From contig NZ_JARVWP010000033.1 in assembly GCF_029846235.1 (NCBI RefSeq), positions 1 to 37,187 on the forward strand: a DNA stretch of 37,187 nt. Direction: 5' to 3'. The first letter of the stretch is position 1. Every line of letters begins with the position of its first letter. The notes beneath the pieces are model-generated. The model was given only the letters and a program-made list of their open reading frames with translations. It was not told the origin of the DNA and made no database searches. The stretch comes from Bradyrhizobium sp. CER78. Lineage in GTDB: Bacteria > Pseudomonadota > Alphaproteobacteria > Rhizobiales > Xanthobacteraceae. Below are positions 23,149 to 30,302 of the stretch, in pieces. A program made the translations under genes and the position numbers.

Positions 23149-24099
23149 CTATGGGTCCAACGGATTCCGGTGTTGCACCCAGCGGCCGAGCAAATGATGG
23201 GCAATCGCGAACGGATGCGGGCCGGCGAGGCCGTCGGGGTGCTGGCGCTTGAGCATCAGCGTCGCCTCGGCGTGGTCGAACCAGCGCGCATCTTCGAGCT
23301 CGGTGCGGTCGACCACGATGTCCTCGTTGGTCGCGCGCGCGGTGCAGCCGATCATCAGCGATGACGGGTAGGGCCATGGCTGCGTCATGTAATAATTGAC
23401 GTCGGTGCAGCGGATGCCGCTTTCCTCGAAAATCTCGCGCCGCACCGCGTCTTCGATGGTCTCGGCGGCCTCGACGAAGCCGGCGAGGCAGGAATACATC
23501 CCGGGCATGAACTGCTTCTGCCGGCCGAGCAGCACTTTGTCGCCCGACGTGACCAGCATGATCACGACCGGGTCGGTGCGCGGAAAATGTTCGGCCTTGC
23601 AGCTTGGGCATTCGCGCTTCCAGCCGCCCTCCCGCATCGCCGTGCGGGTGCCGCAGTTCGGACAGAAGCCGTGGCGCTGATGCCAGGTCACCATCGATTT
23701 CGCCATCGCGATCGCTGACAGCTGCTCCGGCGGCACCACGCCCTGCATCGCCATGCCGCGCAATTCGGTGATCGCAACGTCGGCGCGTCCGACCAGCTTC
23801 TCCGCCGCCTGCGGCGCGATCCCCATGCCGAAGATCGGCGCCGCATCGCGCAGGCCGAGGAAGATCGTGCCGGGATTGGCGCCGTAGCTCCGGGCCTCCT
23901 CGAGCGAGAGCAGCGCGCGGGCGCCGCCTTCCTCCTGCTTCACCACCAGCGAGTCGCGATAGATCACATAGGCTCGCGCCTCGCGATGGCCCTCCAGCGC
24001 GAACAGCTTCTCGTCATTGCTGCGCAGATGCGCGGCGCGGTCCAGCACATGGGTGACGAAGGCCGGCTGGCCGAGCGGAAATGAATCGGATGCGGACAT
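23149..24099 (-). CDS. nudC: NAD(H) pyrophosphatase / NAD-RNA decapping hydrolase NudC
   Basis: The 316-residue protein has the NudC layout: an N-terminal domain and a zinc ribbon with Cys146, Cys149, Cys164 and Cys167 (FCPNCG and ECPSCK). The Nudix box spans residues 207-229 (GFVEAAETIEDAV then REIFEESG), and the NudC-specific segment TQPWPYPSSLM follows near residue 238. It hydrolyses NADH and NAD-capped RNA to NMN and AMP products. Length is slightly above E. coli NudC (257) because of a longer N-terminal domain, as in other Rhizobiales. The start ATG at 24099 is six bases from the stop of the HIT gene, so the two nucleotide hydrolases form an operon. Confidence 0.95.
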   Translation of the reverse strand: MSASDSFPLGQPAFVTHVLDRAAHLRSNDEKLFALEGHREARAYVIYRDSLVVKQEEGGARALLSLEEARSYGANPGTIFLGLRDAAPIFGMGIAPQAAEKLVGRADVAITELRGMAMQGVVPPEQLSAIAMAKSMVTWHQRHGFCPNCGTRTAMREGGWKRECPSCKAEHFPRTDPVVIMLVTSGDKVLLGRQKQFMPGMYSCLAGFVEAAETIEDAVRREIFEESGIRCTDVNYYMTQPWPYPSSLMIGCTARATNEDIVVDRTELEDARWFDHAEATLMLKRQHPDGLAGPHPFAIAHHLLGRWVQHRNPLDP

Positions 24100-24105
24100 T
24101 GAAAT

Positions 24106-24525
24106 TCAACCCAACCAGATCTTGCGGCGAAGCGCGCTGATGAAATTCTGCACTTCCTCGGCGTCATGCGCCAGCGGCGGCATCACGCCCCAAACGGGAC
24201 GCGGCCATGCAGCGTCGCTGCTGCGGCGCGCGATGATATGGACGTGAAGCTGCGGGACGAGGTTGCCAAGCGCTGCGACATTCAGCTTGTCGCACTTGGT
24301 GACCTCTTTGAGGGCCCGCGAGACGCGGGTGATCTCGGTCATCAGCTGCGCCTGCTCGACCTCGTCGAGGTCGATGATCTCGACCGCGCCGTCGCGCCGG
24401 GGCACCAGCAGCAGCCAGGGATAATGCGCATCCTTGATGACGAGCACCTTGCACAACGGCAGGTCGCCGATGTCGATGGTGTCTTTTTTGAGCTGCGAAT
24501 GCAGCGACCAATTGGAGGCGGGCAT
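24106..24525 (-). CDS. HIT family protein
   Basis: The 139-residue protein has the histidine triad segment VPQLHVHIIARR near residue 90 and the downstream signature AAWPRPVWGVMPP, found in a proteobacterial HIT subgroup. The first histidine of the classical HxHxHxx motif is Gln here, while the two catalytic-region histidines are kept. HIT proteins hydrolyse or transfer nucleoside phosphates such as dinucleoside polyphosphates and adenylated amines. I chose the ATG at 24525 (MPASNWSLHSQ); the open frame continues 17 codons upstream without support. It is the first gene of a HIT-nudC operon, divergent from the SRP RNA gene. Confidence 0.9.
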   Translation of the reverse strand: MPASNWSLHSQLKKDTIDIGDLPLCKVLVIKDAHYPWLLLVPRRDGAVEIIDLDEVEQAQLMTEITRVSRALKEVTKCDKLNVAALGNLVPQLHVHIIARRSSDAAWPRPVWGVMPPLAHDAEEVQNFISALRRKIWLG

Positions 24526-24635
24526 GGGGGGCAAATAATGCCTTTCCGTGTTCCCAGACAAGCCCCGCAAAGCCAAGCCCTACAAAGCCGGTCAGGCCGC
24601 TTGCTTTCCGGCGCTTTTGGCCCCAAATAGGGACC

Positions 24636-24733
24636 GGGAGATTGGCGGTGGACGAGCCACTCGCCAACCGGGTCAGGTCCGGAAGGAAGCAGCCCTAACG
24701 AGGTCCGGATCGGGTCGCTCGTCAGTCTCCTAC
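24636..24733 (+). ncRNA. ffs: Signal recognition particle RNA (small bacterial SRP RNA, 4.5S)
   Basis: The conserved apical domain is unmistakable: GGTCAGGTCCGGAAGGAAGC followed by AGCCCTAACGAGGTCC (24671-24706). The flanks pair as a long helix: GGAGATTG (24637-24644) with CAGTCTCC (24723-24730), and GACGAGC with GCTCGTC. Size (~98 bases) fits the small bacterial SRP RNA, which binds Ffh to target membrane proteins co-translationally. TGTTTTCC follows the 3' end. Its position directly upstream of dnaX is a common arrangement. Ends are estimated to a few bases. Confidence 0.93.
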
Positions 24734-24823
24734 CTGTTTTCCGAGCGAATCGCGCTGGAATGGCGGTCTCCGCGCCTGGCGCTCGATTTCGGCTCTTATA
24801 TCCGCACGCCGGCTGATCGACGC

Positions 24824-26665
24824 ATGAATGACGCTGGCGCCCCCTCCCAACCGTCCGACGGCGAAGGCCAGAGTGGCTTTGATCTCGGCGGCGCGCCGGA
24901 TGCCGCCAAGCCGTACCGCGTTCTCGCCCGCAAATACCGCCCTTCCAGCTTCGAGGACCTGATCGGCCAGGAGGCCATGGTCCGCACCGTCTCGAATGCG
25001 TTCGAGACCGGGCGGATTCCCCAAGCCTGGATCCTCACCGGCGTCCGCGGGGTCGGCAAGACCACCACCGCGCGTATCCTCGCCCGTGCCTTGAACTACG
25101 CCAAGCCGGATGGCTCGGTGACCGGGCCGACCATCCACATGCCCGACCTCGGCGTGCACTGCCAGGCGATCATGGAAAGCCGGCACATGGACGTGCTGGA
25201 GATGGACGCCGCGTCCCACACCGGCGTCGACGATGTCCGCCAGATCAATGACAGCGTGCGCTATGCGCCGGCCAGCGCGCGCTACAAGGTCTACATCATC
25301 GACGAAGTCCACATGCTGTCGACGGCGGCCTTCAACGCCTTCCTGAAGACGCTGGAGGAGCCGCCGGAGCACGCCAAGTTCGTGTTCGCCACCACTGAAA
25401 TCCGCAAGGTTCCGATCACGGTGCTGTCGCGCTGCCAGCGCTTCGATCTGCGCCGCGTCGAAGCCGATGCGCTGATGAAGCATCTCGGCAATATCGCGGC
25501 CAAGGAAGGCGTCGAGGTCGAGCCCGAGGCGCTCGGCATCATCGCGCGTGCCGCCGAAGGTTCGGTGCGCGATTCGCTGTCGCTGTTCGACCAGGCGATC
25601 GCGCATGCCGCCGGCAATGTGAGGGCCGACGCGGTCCGGCAGATGCTCGGCCTTGCCGACCGCACCCGCGTGATCGATCTGTTCGATTCGCTGGCGCGCG
25701 GCGATCTCGCCGCCGCCTTCACCGAGTTCCGCGCGCAGTATGACGTCGGGGCCGATCCGGTGGTGGTGCTGTCCGACCTTGCCGAGTTCGTCAATTTCGT
25801 CACCCGCGTGAAGGCGATTCCGGCAACGGCCGACAATGTCGCGTTCGGCGAGACCGAGCGCGTGCGTGCGCGCGAGTTCGCCGCAAAGCTGTCGATGCGG
25901 GTGCTGTCGCGGATGTGGCAGATGCTGCTCAAGGGCATCGCCGAGGTGCAGACCGCGACGCGCCCGGCCGCCGCCGCCGAGATGGTGCTGGTGCGGATCG
26001 CCTATGTCGCCGACCTGCCGACGCCGGATGAGGCGATCCGGATGATCGAGCAGAACGGCGGCGGCGCGGCGCCCGCGACGTCCGGTTCCGCCGCATCGTC
26101 CCCGTCACGCGGTGCGCCGACCTCGGCGATATCGGCAATGCCGTCGGCGCCGGTGCGCGCGCCGCAGGCTTCCCCGCGCGCCGATCTCGCCGCGCGTCCG
26201 CAGATGGCGGCACCGGTCGCCGATGCTGCCCCGACGCTTCGGATCACGAGCTTTCCGCAGCTGATCGCGCTCGCCGGCGAGAAGCGCGACATCATGACCA
26301 AGAGCGCGCTGGAGGCCGATGTGCGGCTGGTGCGCATCGAGGATGGCCAGCTCGAGATCGCGCTGGAGCCGAAGGCGCAACGCGCACTCGTCACCGATCT
26401 ATCGCGCAAGCTCGAACTATGGACCGGGCGGCGCTGGACCGTGATCATCTCCAACGAGGCCGGCCAGCCCACGGTGCGTTCGCAGAACGAACTGGCGCGC
26501 AGCGAGCACCAGCGCGCCGCGGAGGCCGATCCGCGGGTGCAGGAGGTGCTGGCGCGCTTCCCCGGCACCAAGGTGATCGAGGTCCGCCGCCTTGCCGCCG
26601 AGGTTCCGGTTGCGGATGCGACCGGTGAAGACCCGATTGAAACTTCCGACAGCGACGACGATTGA
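24824..26665 (+). CDS. dnaX: DNA polymerase III subunit gamma/tau
   Basis: The 613-residue clamp-loader ATPase has the N-terminal KPYRVLARKYRPSSFEDLIG, Walker A GVRGVGKTTTARILARAL, Walker B/DExx IIDEVHMLSTAAFNAFLKTL and sensor segment FVFATTEIRKVPITVLSRCQ. The C-terminal part (about 420-613) holds an Ala/Pro-rich linker and a conserved tau-like domain. The zinc-binding cysteine cluster of E. coli DnaX is reduced to a single Cys (LGVHCQAIMESRH), which appears normal for Rhizobiales. I chose the ATG at 24824 because the upstream open frame reads through the SRP RNA gene. I did not find an AAAAAAG-type slippery site for a gamma form. The gene heads a dnaX-ybaB-recR operon. Confidence 0.95.
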   Translation: MNDAGAPSQPSDGEGQSGFDLGGAPDAAKPYRVLARKYRPSSFEDLIGQEAMVRTVSNAFETGRIPQAWILTGVRGVGKTTTARILARALNYAKPDGSVTGPTIHMPDLGVHCQAIMESRHMDVLEMDAASHTGVDDVRQINDSVRYAPASARYKVYIIDEVHMLSTAAFNAFLKTLEEPPEHAKFVFATTEIRKVPITVLSRCQRFDLRRVEADALMKHLGNIAAKEGVEVEPEALGIIARAAEGSVRDSLSLFDQAIAHAAGNVRADAVRQMLGLADRTRVIDLFDSLARGDLAAAFTEFRAQYDVGADPVVVLSDLAEFVNFVTRVKAIPATADNVAFGETERVRAREFAAKLSMRVLSRMWQMLLKGIAEVQTATRPAAAAEMVLVRIAYVADLPTPDEAIRMIEQNGGGAAPATSGSAASSPSRGAPTSAISAMPSAPVRAPQASPRADLAARPQMAAPVADAAPTLRITSFPQLIALAGEKRDIMTKSALEADVRLVRIEDGQLEIALEPKAQRALVTDLSRKLELWTGRRWTVIISNEAGQPTVRSQNELARSEHQRAAEADPRVQEVLARFPGTKVIEVRRLAAEVPVADATGEDPIETSDSDDD

Positions 26666-26686
26666 TCTGATTACAGGAACGCACAC

Positions 26687-27007
26687 ATGGCTGATTTTCT
26701 CGGCATGATGAAGCAGGCAGCGCAGCTGCAGTCCAAGATGCAGGAGATGCAGGAGCAACTCGGCAATGTCGAGGTCGAGGGCATTTCCGGCGGCGGCCTG
26801 GTCACTGTCCGCATGACCGCGAAGATGGAAGTGAAGGGCATCAAGATCGATCCGTCGCTGATGAAGCCGGAAGAGCGCGAGGTGCTCGAAGATCTCTTGG
26901 TCACCGCGCATGGCGATGCCCGCCGCAAGGCCGAGACGGCGATGCAGGAGAAGATGATGGCACTCACCGGCGGGCTCGGCCTGCCGCCGGGATTTGGTCG
27001 GACCTAA
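26687..27007 (+). CDS. ybaB: YbaB/EbfC family nucleoid-associated protein
   Basis: The 106-residue protein has the family pattern: an N-terminal helix FLGMMKQAAQLQSKMQEMQE, then VEGISGGGLVTVRMTAKMEV and a C-terminal helix rich in Met and charged residues. YbaB/EbfC proteins are small dimeric DNA-binding proteins of the nucleoid. It sits 21 bases after dnaX and one base before recR, in the gene order conserved in many bacteria, so it is very likely co-transcribed with them and may link to replication or repair. Confidence 0.95.
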   Translation: MADFLGMMKQAAQLQSKMQEMQEQLGNVEVEGISGGGLVTVRMTAKMEVKGIKIDPSLMKPEEREVLEDLLVTAHGDARRKAETAMQEKMMALTGGLGLPPGFGRT

Positions 27008-27008
27008 G

Positions 27009-27614
27009 ATGGCTGCAAGCGTTGCCGGCCCCGAGATCGAACGCCTGATCCAGTTGCTGGCGCGGCTGCCGGGCTTAGGTCCCCGCTCGGCGCGGCGCGC
27101 GGCGCTGCATCTGATCAAGAAGCGCGAGGCGCTGATGACGCCGCTGACCGCGGCGCTGCAGGTCGCGATCGACAAGATTCAGGTCTGCAAGACCTGCGGA
27201 AACATCGATACACAAAACCCCTGCACGGTGTGCACCGATCCGCGCCGCGATCCGTCGATCATCGTCGTGGTCGCCGACGTCGCCGATCTCTGGGCGCTGG
27301 AACGCGCCAATGCGACCAATGGCCGTTATCACGTGCTCGGCGCGACGCTGTCGCCTCTCGACGGCGTCGGCCCGCAGGATCTCACCATCGACCAGCTGGT
27401 GGCGCGCGCGCATGCGCCCGAGGTCAGCGAGATCATTCTGGCGTTGAATGCGACCGTCGATGGCCAGACCACCGCGCATTACATCACCGACCTGTTGGCG
27501 GAGGCCAATGTGCGGGTGACGCGGCTGGCGCATGGCGTACCGGTCGGCGGAGAGCTTGATTACCTCGACGAAGGTACGCTATCGGCTGCGATGCGGCAGC
27601 GGACGCTGTTCTAG
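27009..27614 (+). CDS. recR: Recombination mediator protein RecR
   Basis: The 201-residue protein has the N-terminal helix-hairpin-helix LARLPGLGPRSARRAALHLI and the Cys4 zinc finger with Cys60, Cys63, Cys72 and Cys75 (CKTCGNIDTQNPCTVC). A Toprim domain (about 84-180) contains VVVADVADLWALERANATNG. RecR acts with RecO and RecF to load RecA onto gapped DNA. Length is the family norm. I chose the ATG at 27009, one base after the ybaB stop; five more open codons upstream overlap ybaB. It is the last gene of the dnaX-ybaB-recR operon. Confidence 0.96.
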   Translation: MAASVAGPEIERLIQLLARLPGLGPRSARRAALHLIKKREALMTPLTAALQVAIDKIQVCKTCGNIDTQNPCTVCTDPRRDPSIIVVVADVADLWALERANATNGRYHVLGATLSPLDGVGPQDLTIDQLVARAHAPEVSEIILALNATVDGQTTAHYITDLLAEANVRVTRLAHGVPVGGELDYLDEGTLSAAMRQRTLF

Positions 27615-27761
27615 CAAGCGATCCAGAGCCGGACACGGCTGATTTTGCCAAGCGATCAGTCACAAGTCGAAAAGATCGCGCTTAAACAAAATGATAGGGT
27701 TGGATGACGATTCGGGGACGGTCATTCACGCTCTGACGGATCAGCTACGGAACACCTGAAA

Positions 27762-28190
27762 ATGACGGCACACCGATTCGGCGTACGCTTGGGCTTTGCG
27801 TTTCTGGCGGCAACCTTCGCCGCGCCCGGCGCGATCGCGCAGCAGAGCGATGCGCCGCAGAAGCCCGGCAAGATGATCCACGCCGGCGATGTGTTGTCGG
27901 GGGAACTCGGCGTCATGAAGGTGCGCGATGCCAAGAACCGCGGCAAGCGCGTTGCGACCTACCAGATCACCAGCGAGCCGCGCCGCCTGCCGCCGCCGAA
28001 CGGTCTGTGCAATCTCGAGACCGGGCCGGAAACCTTCCAGCTGATTCCGACCAACGACGCCCAGGCCGCGCAGCTCAAGAGCCTCTCCGGCAAGGCCATC
28101 TCGGTGAAGGTCGACGAAGTCGCCTGCGCCAAGGACGCCGGCGAGATGAGCGAAGCCATCGTCACCAAGTGGAGCGTGGTGGCGAAGTAG
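27762..28190 (+). CDS. Conserved exported protein of unknown function
   Basis: The 142-residue protein has a signal peptide (about residues 1-27, ending AIAQQ). The mature domain has two cysteines, in NGLCNLETGPETFQL and VDEVACAKDAGEMSEA, which could pair as a disulfide. The remaining segments (GKMIHAGDVLSGELGVMKVR, LSGKAISVKVDEVAC) suggest a small beta-rich fold. I do not recognise the family. The gene follows recR after 147 bases, with GGAACACC before the ATG, and is followed after six bases by a palindromic repeat that could serve as its terminator. A periplasmic location is likely; function is unknown. Confidence 0.8.
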   Translation: MTAHRFGVRLGFAFLAATFAAPGAIAQQSDAPQKPGKMIHAGDVLSGELGVMKVRDAKNRGKRVATYQITSEPRRLPPPNGLCNLETGPETFQLIPTNDAQAAQLKSLSGKAISVKVDEVACAKDAGEMSEAIVTKWSVVAK

Positions 28191-28196
28191 GTTCTT

Positions 28197-28282
28197 GTAG
28201 CCCGGATGGAGCGAAGCGAAATCCGGGACAGTTGTGCCAGTCGAGAGGTTTCCCGGATTGCGCTTCGCTCCATCCGGGCTAC
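28197..28282. repeat. Palindromic intergenic repeat, family 4, between convergent genes
   Basis: The arms 28197-28228 (GTAGCCCGGATGGAGCGAAG...) and 28251-28282 are inverted repeats of 32 bases with one mismatch, around a 22-base centre. They fill the gap between the convergent exported-protein and AmpG-like genes and may act as a two-way terminator. Confidence 0.88.
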
Positions 28283-28292
28283 GGCGGCTGAG

Positions 28293-29657
28293 CTAAACCC
28301 GCACCGGCCCCAGCTCGTCAAAATGCCCGCGCCGCTGCAGCCAAGCGAGGAGAATGAAGCTCGGAATGGCTGACGCGGTGCAGACGAGAAAATAGACGAA
28401 CCACCCGGTCGCATCGGCGATATAGCCGCTACCCGCGGCGAAGACGGTCCGCCCGAGCGCCGCCAGCGCCGTCAGAAGCGCGTACTGTGTCGCTGTATGC
28501 AAGGGGTTGCCGCACAGTGCCGAAAGATAGGCTACGAACGTTACCGTCCCGAGCCCGGCGGTAAACTGTTCAGCTGTGATCGCGAATGTCAGCCACGCAA
28601 CGTCGTAGCCGACGAGTGCCTGCCACGAGAAGGCGAGGATCGCAATCGTTTGCAGGATCCCACCGATCCAAAGGCTTTTGCTCAGCGAGAACGAGCGGCA
28701 GACGAATCCACCGACGAACCCGCCTGCCAAGGCTGCAGCGAAGCCGACGCCCTTCAGAATAGCCGCGAGCTCGACCCGGGAGAAACCCATCTTCAGGGCG
28801 AATGTCGTGTTCATGGCAGTGGCTAGGGCATCGGCCAGCTTGAACAGCGTGACAAAGAGCAAGACTGCGATCGCGGCGTCCCGCGACAGGAAATCTTTGA
28901 GACTGGCGATCGCAACCTCGATGACGCGCCTTCCTGCGACTTCGCCGGTGCCGGCATGTTCCGCGCTAACCTCGGCGGATTGTTCCGGCTCGATTGCTAA
29001 CAGCGTCGCAGCAATCCCGACTGCGATCAGCAAGCCCATCACCACAAACGTCGCGCTGTAGGCATGCTGCTGATCGACGCCCGCGTTCACGAACGCGCTA
29101 ACGAGCAACAATGAGCCGGCGCCTGAGACCAACGCGGCAACGCGATAGGCCGCGACGTAGGAGGCCATTCCGGCCGCTTGCTCGGATTTGCCGAGGCTTT
29201 CAACCCGGAATGCATCGATGACAATGTCCTGCGTCGCCGATGCCGTCGTCACCAGCAGGGCTGCGATCGCCACCAGTGCGGGAGCTTTGAAAGGATCGCA
29301 GCAGGCGAGCAGGATGATCGCGCCCATCAGCCATAGCTGAGTCAGGATGAGCCATGCGCGGCGGCGTCCGAGCAATCGGCTCAGCACAGGCACATCGAGG
29401 GCGTCGATTGCAGGCGACCAGAAGACCTTCGCCCAATACGGGGTGCCGACAAATGCAAACAGACCGATCGTCTTGATGTTCACGCCACTTTCGGTCATCC
29501 AGGCCTGCAATGTCTGGCCGGCGAGCGAAAATGGCAGCCCCGCGGAAAACCCGAGCAGCATCACGACCAATACACGCCGCTGGAAATACACGGCCACCAA
29601 TTCGCGCCATGAGGCGGCCTTTTGGGGCGGGGTCGCGGTCACTTCAGGTGCTGTCAT
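28293..29657 (-). CDS. MFS transporter, AmpG-like muropeptide permease
   Basis: The 454-residue protein has about twelve to fourteen hydrophobic helices. AmpG-type segments include the N-terminal RRVLVVMLLGFSAGLPFSLA, the loop TPYWAKVFWSPAIDALDVPV with RLLGRRRAWLILTQ, and TASATQDIVIDAFRVE. AmpG imports anhydromuropeptides from the periplasm for cell-wall recycling and influences beta-lactamase induction. I chose the ATG at 29657 (MTAPEVTATPPQ); the frame continues 42 codons upstream, but that extension is encoded by a palindromic repeat at 29692-29780. No ampD, ampR or nagZ gene is adjacent. A more general sugar or peptide MFS role cannot be excluded. Confidence 0.88.
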   Translation of the reverse strand: MTAPEVTATPPQKAASWRELVAVYFQRRVLVVMLLGFSAGLPFSLAGQTLQAWMTESGVNIKTIGLFAFVGTPYWAKVFWSPAIDALDVPVLSRLLGRRRAWLILTQLWLMGAIILLACCDPFKAPALVAIAALLVTTASATQDIVIDAFRVESLGKSEQAAGMASYVAAYRVAALVSGAGSLLLVSAFVNAGVDQQHAYSATFVVMGLLIAVGIAATLLAIEPEQSAEVSAEHAGTGEVAGRRVIEVAIASLKDFLSRDAAIAVLLFVTLFKLADALATAMNTTFALKMGFSRVELAAILKGVGFAAALAGGFVGGFVCRSFSLSKSLWIGGILQTIAILAFSWQALVGYDVAWLTFAITAEQFTAGLGTVTFVAYLSALCGNPLHTATQYALLTALAALGRTVFAAGSGYIADATGWFVYFLVCTASAIPSFILLAWLQRRGHFDELGPVRV

Positions 29658-29691
29658 AGGTTCGTTGTTATCAGATTCGGCCGCAAAAAGA

Positions 29692-29780
29692 CTGTCGTCG
29701 CCCGGCTTCACGTAGACGTACGCGCACCCAACTGCCGCCTCTGGGATACTGGATCGCCCGGTCGAGCCGGGCGATGACAG
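29692..29780. repeat. Deletion derivative of a GIY-YIG palindromic cassette
   Basis: The right part (29737-29780) is the full arm GCCTCTGGGATACTGGATCG... also seen at 30216-30258. The left part keeps only CTGTCGTCGCCCGGCTT (29692-29708). Between them, CACGTAGACGTACGCGCACC (29709-29728) followed by CAACTG matches the 5' end of the GIY-YIG gene next door (GTAGACGTAGAAGCTGCGTG region, 30184-30203) with a short gap. It reads as a cassette that lost most of its gene. Confidence 0.7.
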
Positions 29781-29861
29781 CAATTATGCGGCGCGATCTG
29801 CGATCACTAACATCACTAGGCGCGGTCAAAGAGAGGTTCCCAGAGTCGGCCCAAAAAAGAC

Positions 29862-30258
29862 TGTCATCGCCCGGCTTGACCGGGCGATCCAGTATCCCAG
29901 AGGCCTATCCGCCTCCACCCGCAATCTCCGGATAAAGATCGATCCAGTCCGGATTGTCCTTCTCGATCAGGGCAATTTTCCACGCGCGCGGCCATTTCTT
30001 GAGCCGCTTCTCGCGCTTGATCGCGTTCTCAGGATCATCGAATTGCTCGAAGTAAACGAGCTTCACCACATCGTACTTCTCGGTGAAACTCTCGATGGGT
30101 TTCAGCTTGTGCTCGCCCACACGGCGAATGAGGTTATTTGTCACGCCGATGTAGAGCGTGCCGCCGGTGTGGCTGGCGAGGATGTAGACGTAGAAGCTGC
30201 GTGATCCCAACTGCTGCCTCTGGGATACTGGATCGCCCGATCAAGTCGGGCGATGACA
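29862..30258. mobile_element. Candidate GIY-YIG cassette bounded by 43-bp inverted arms
   Basis: The left arm 29862-29904 (starting TGTCATCGCCCGGCTTGACC) and right arm 30216-30258 are inverted repeats matching at 41 of 43 positions. The two differences compensate within the arm hairpin: CCCGG...CCGGG on the left corresponds to CCCGA...TCGGG on the right arm read in the same sense. The GIY-YIG gene lies exactly between them; its stop codon abuts the left arm, and its ribosome binding site lies in the right arm. No target-site duplication was identified. Confidence 0.7.
29905..30210 (-). CDS. GIY-YIG family nuclease (UPF0213/COG2827-like)
   Basis: The 101-residue single-domain protein has the GIY-YIG motifs YVYILAS and TLYIGVTNNLIRRVGEHK (tyrosines and Arg of the active site). 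The C-terminal signature EKRLKKWPRAWKIALIEKDN also belongs to this family. Small proteins of this type are predicted endonucleases of unsettled role, related to the Slx1 nuclease domain. The start is TTG at 30210; the likely ribosome binding site AGAGG (in CCCAGAGGCAGCAG) comes from the palindromic arm at 30216-30258. The TAG stop directly abuts the opposite arm. The gene is therefore packaged between two copies of a repeat found elsewhere without it. This suggests that the nuclease may mobilise or maintain those repeats; that role is inference. Confidence 0.9.
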   Translation of the reverse strand: MGSRSFYVYILASHTGGTLYIGVTNNLIRRVGEHKLKPIESFTEKYDVVKLVYFEQFDDPENAIKREKRLKKWPRAWKIALIEKDNPDWIDLYPEIAGGGG

Positions 30259-30302
30259 CCGATTGGGTGGCGCGAGCGCGCCAAACAACTTCTAAGCAAC
30301 AA

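Noticed and set aside
24548..24823. N-terminal extension of dnaX by 92 codons
   Set aside because: The extension reads through the SRP RNA gene. The conserved protein begins at the ATG at 24824.
29658..29783. Upstream start for the AmpG-like permease
   Set aside because: The 42 extra residues are encoded by the palindromic repeat at 29692-29780.
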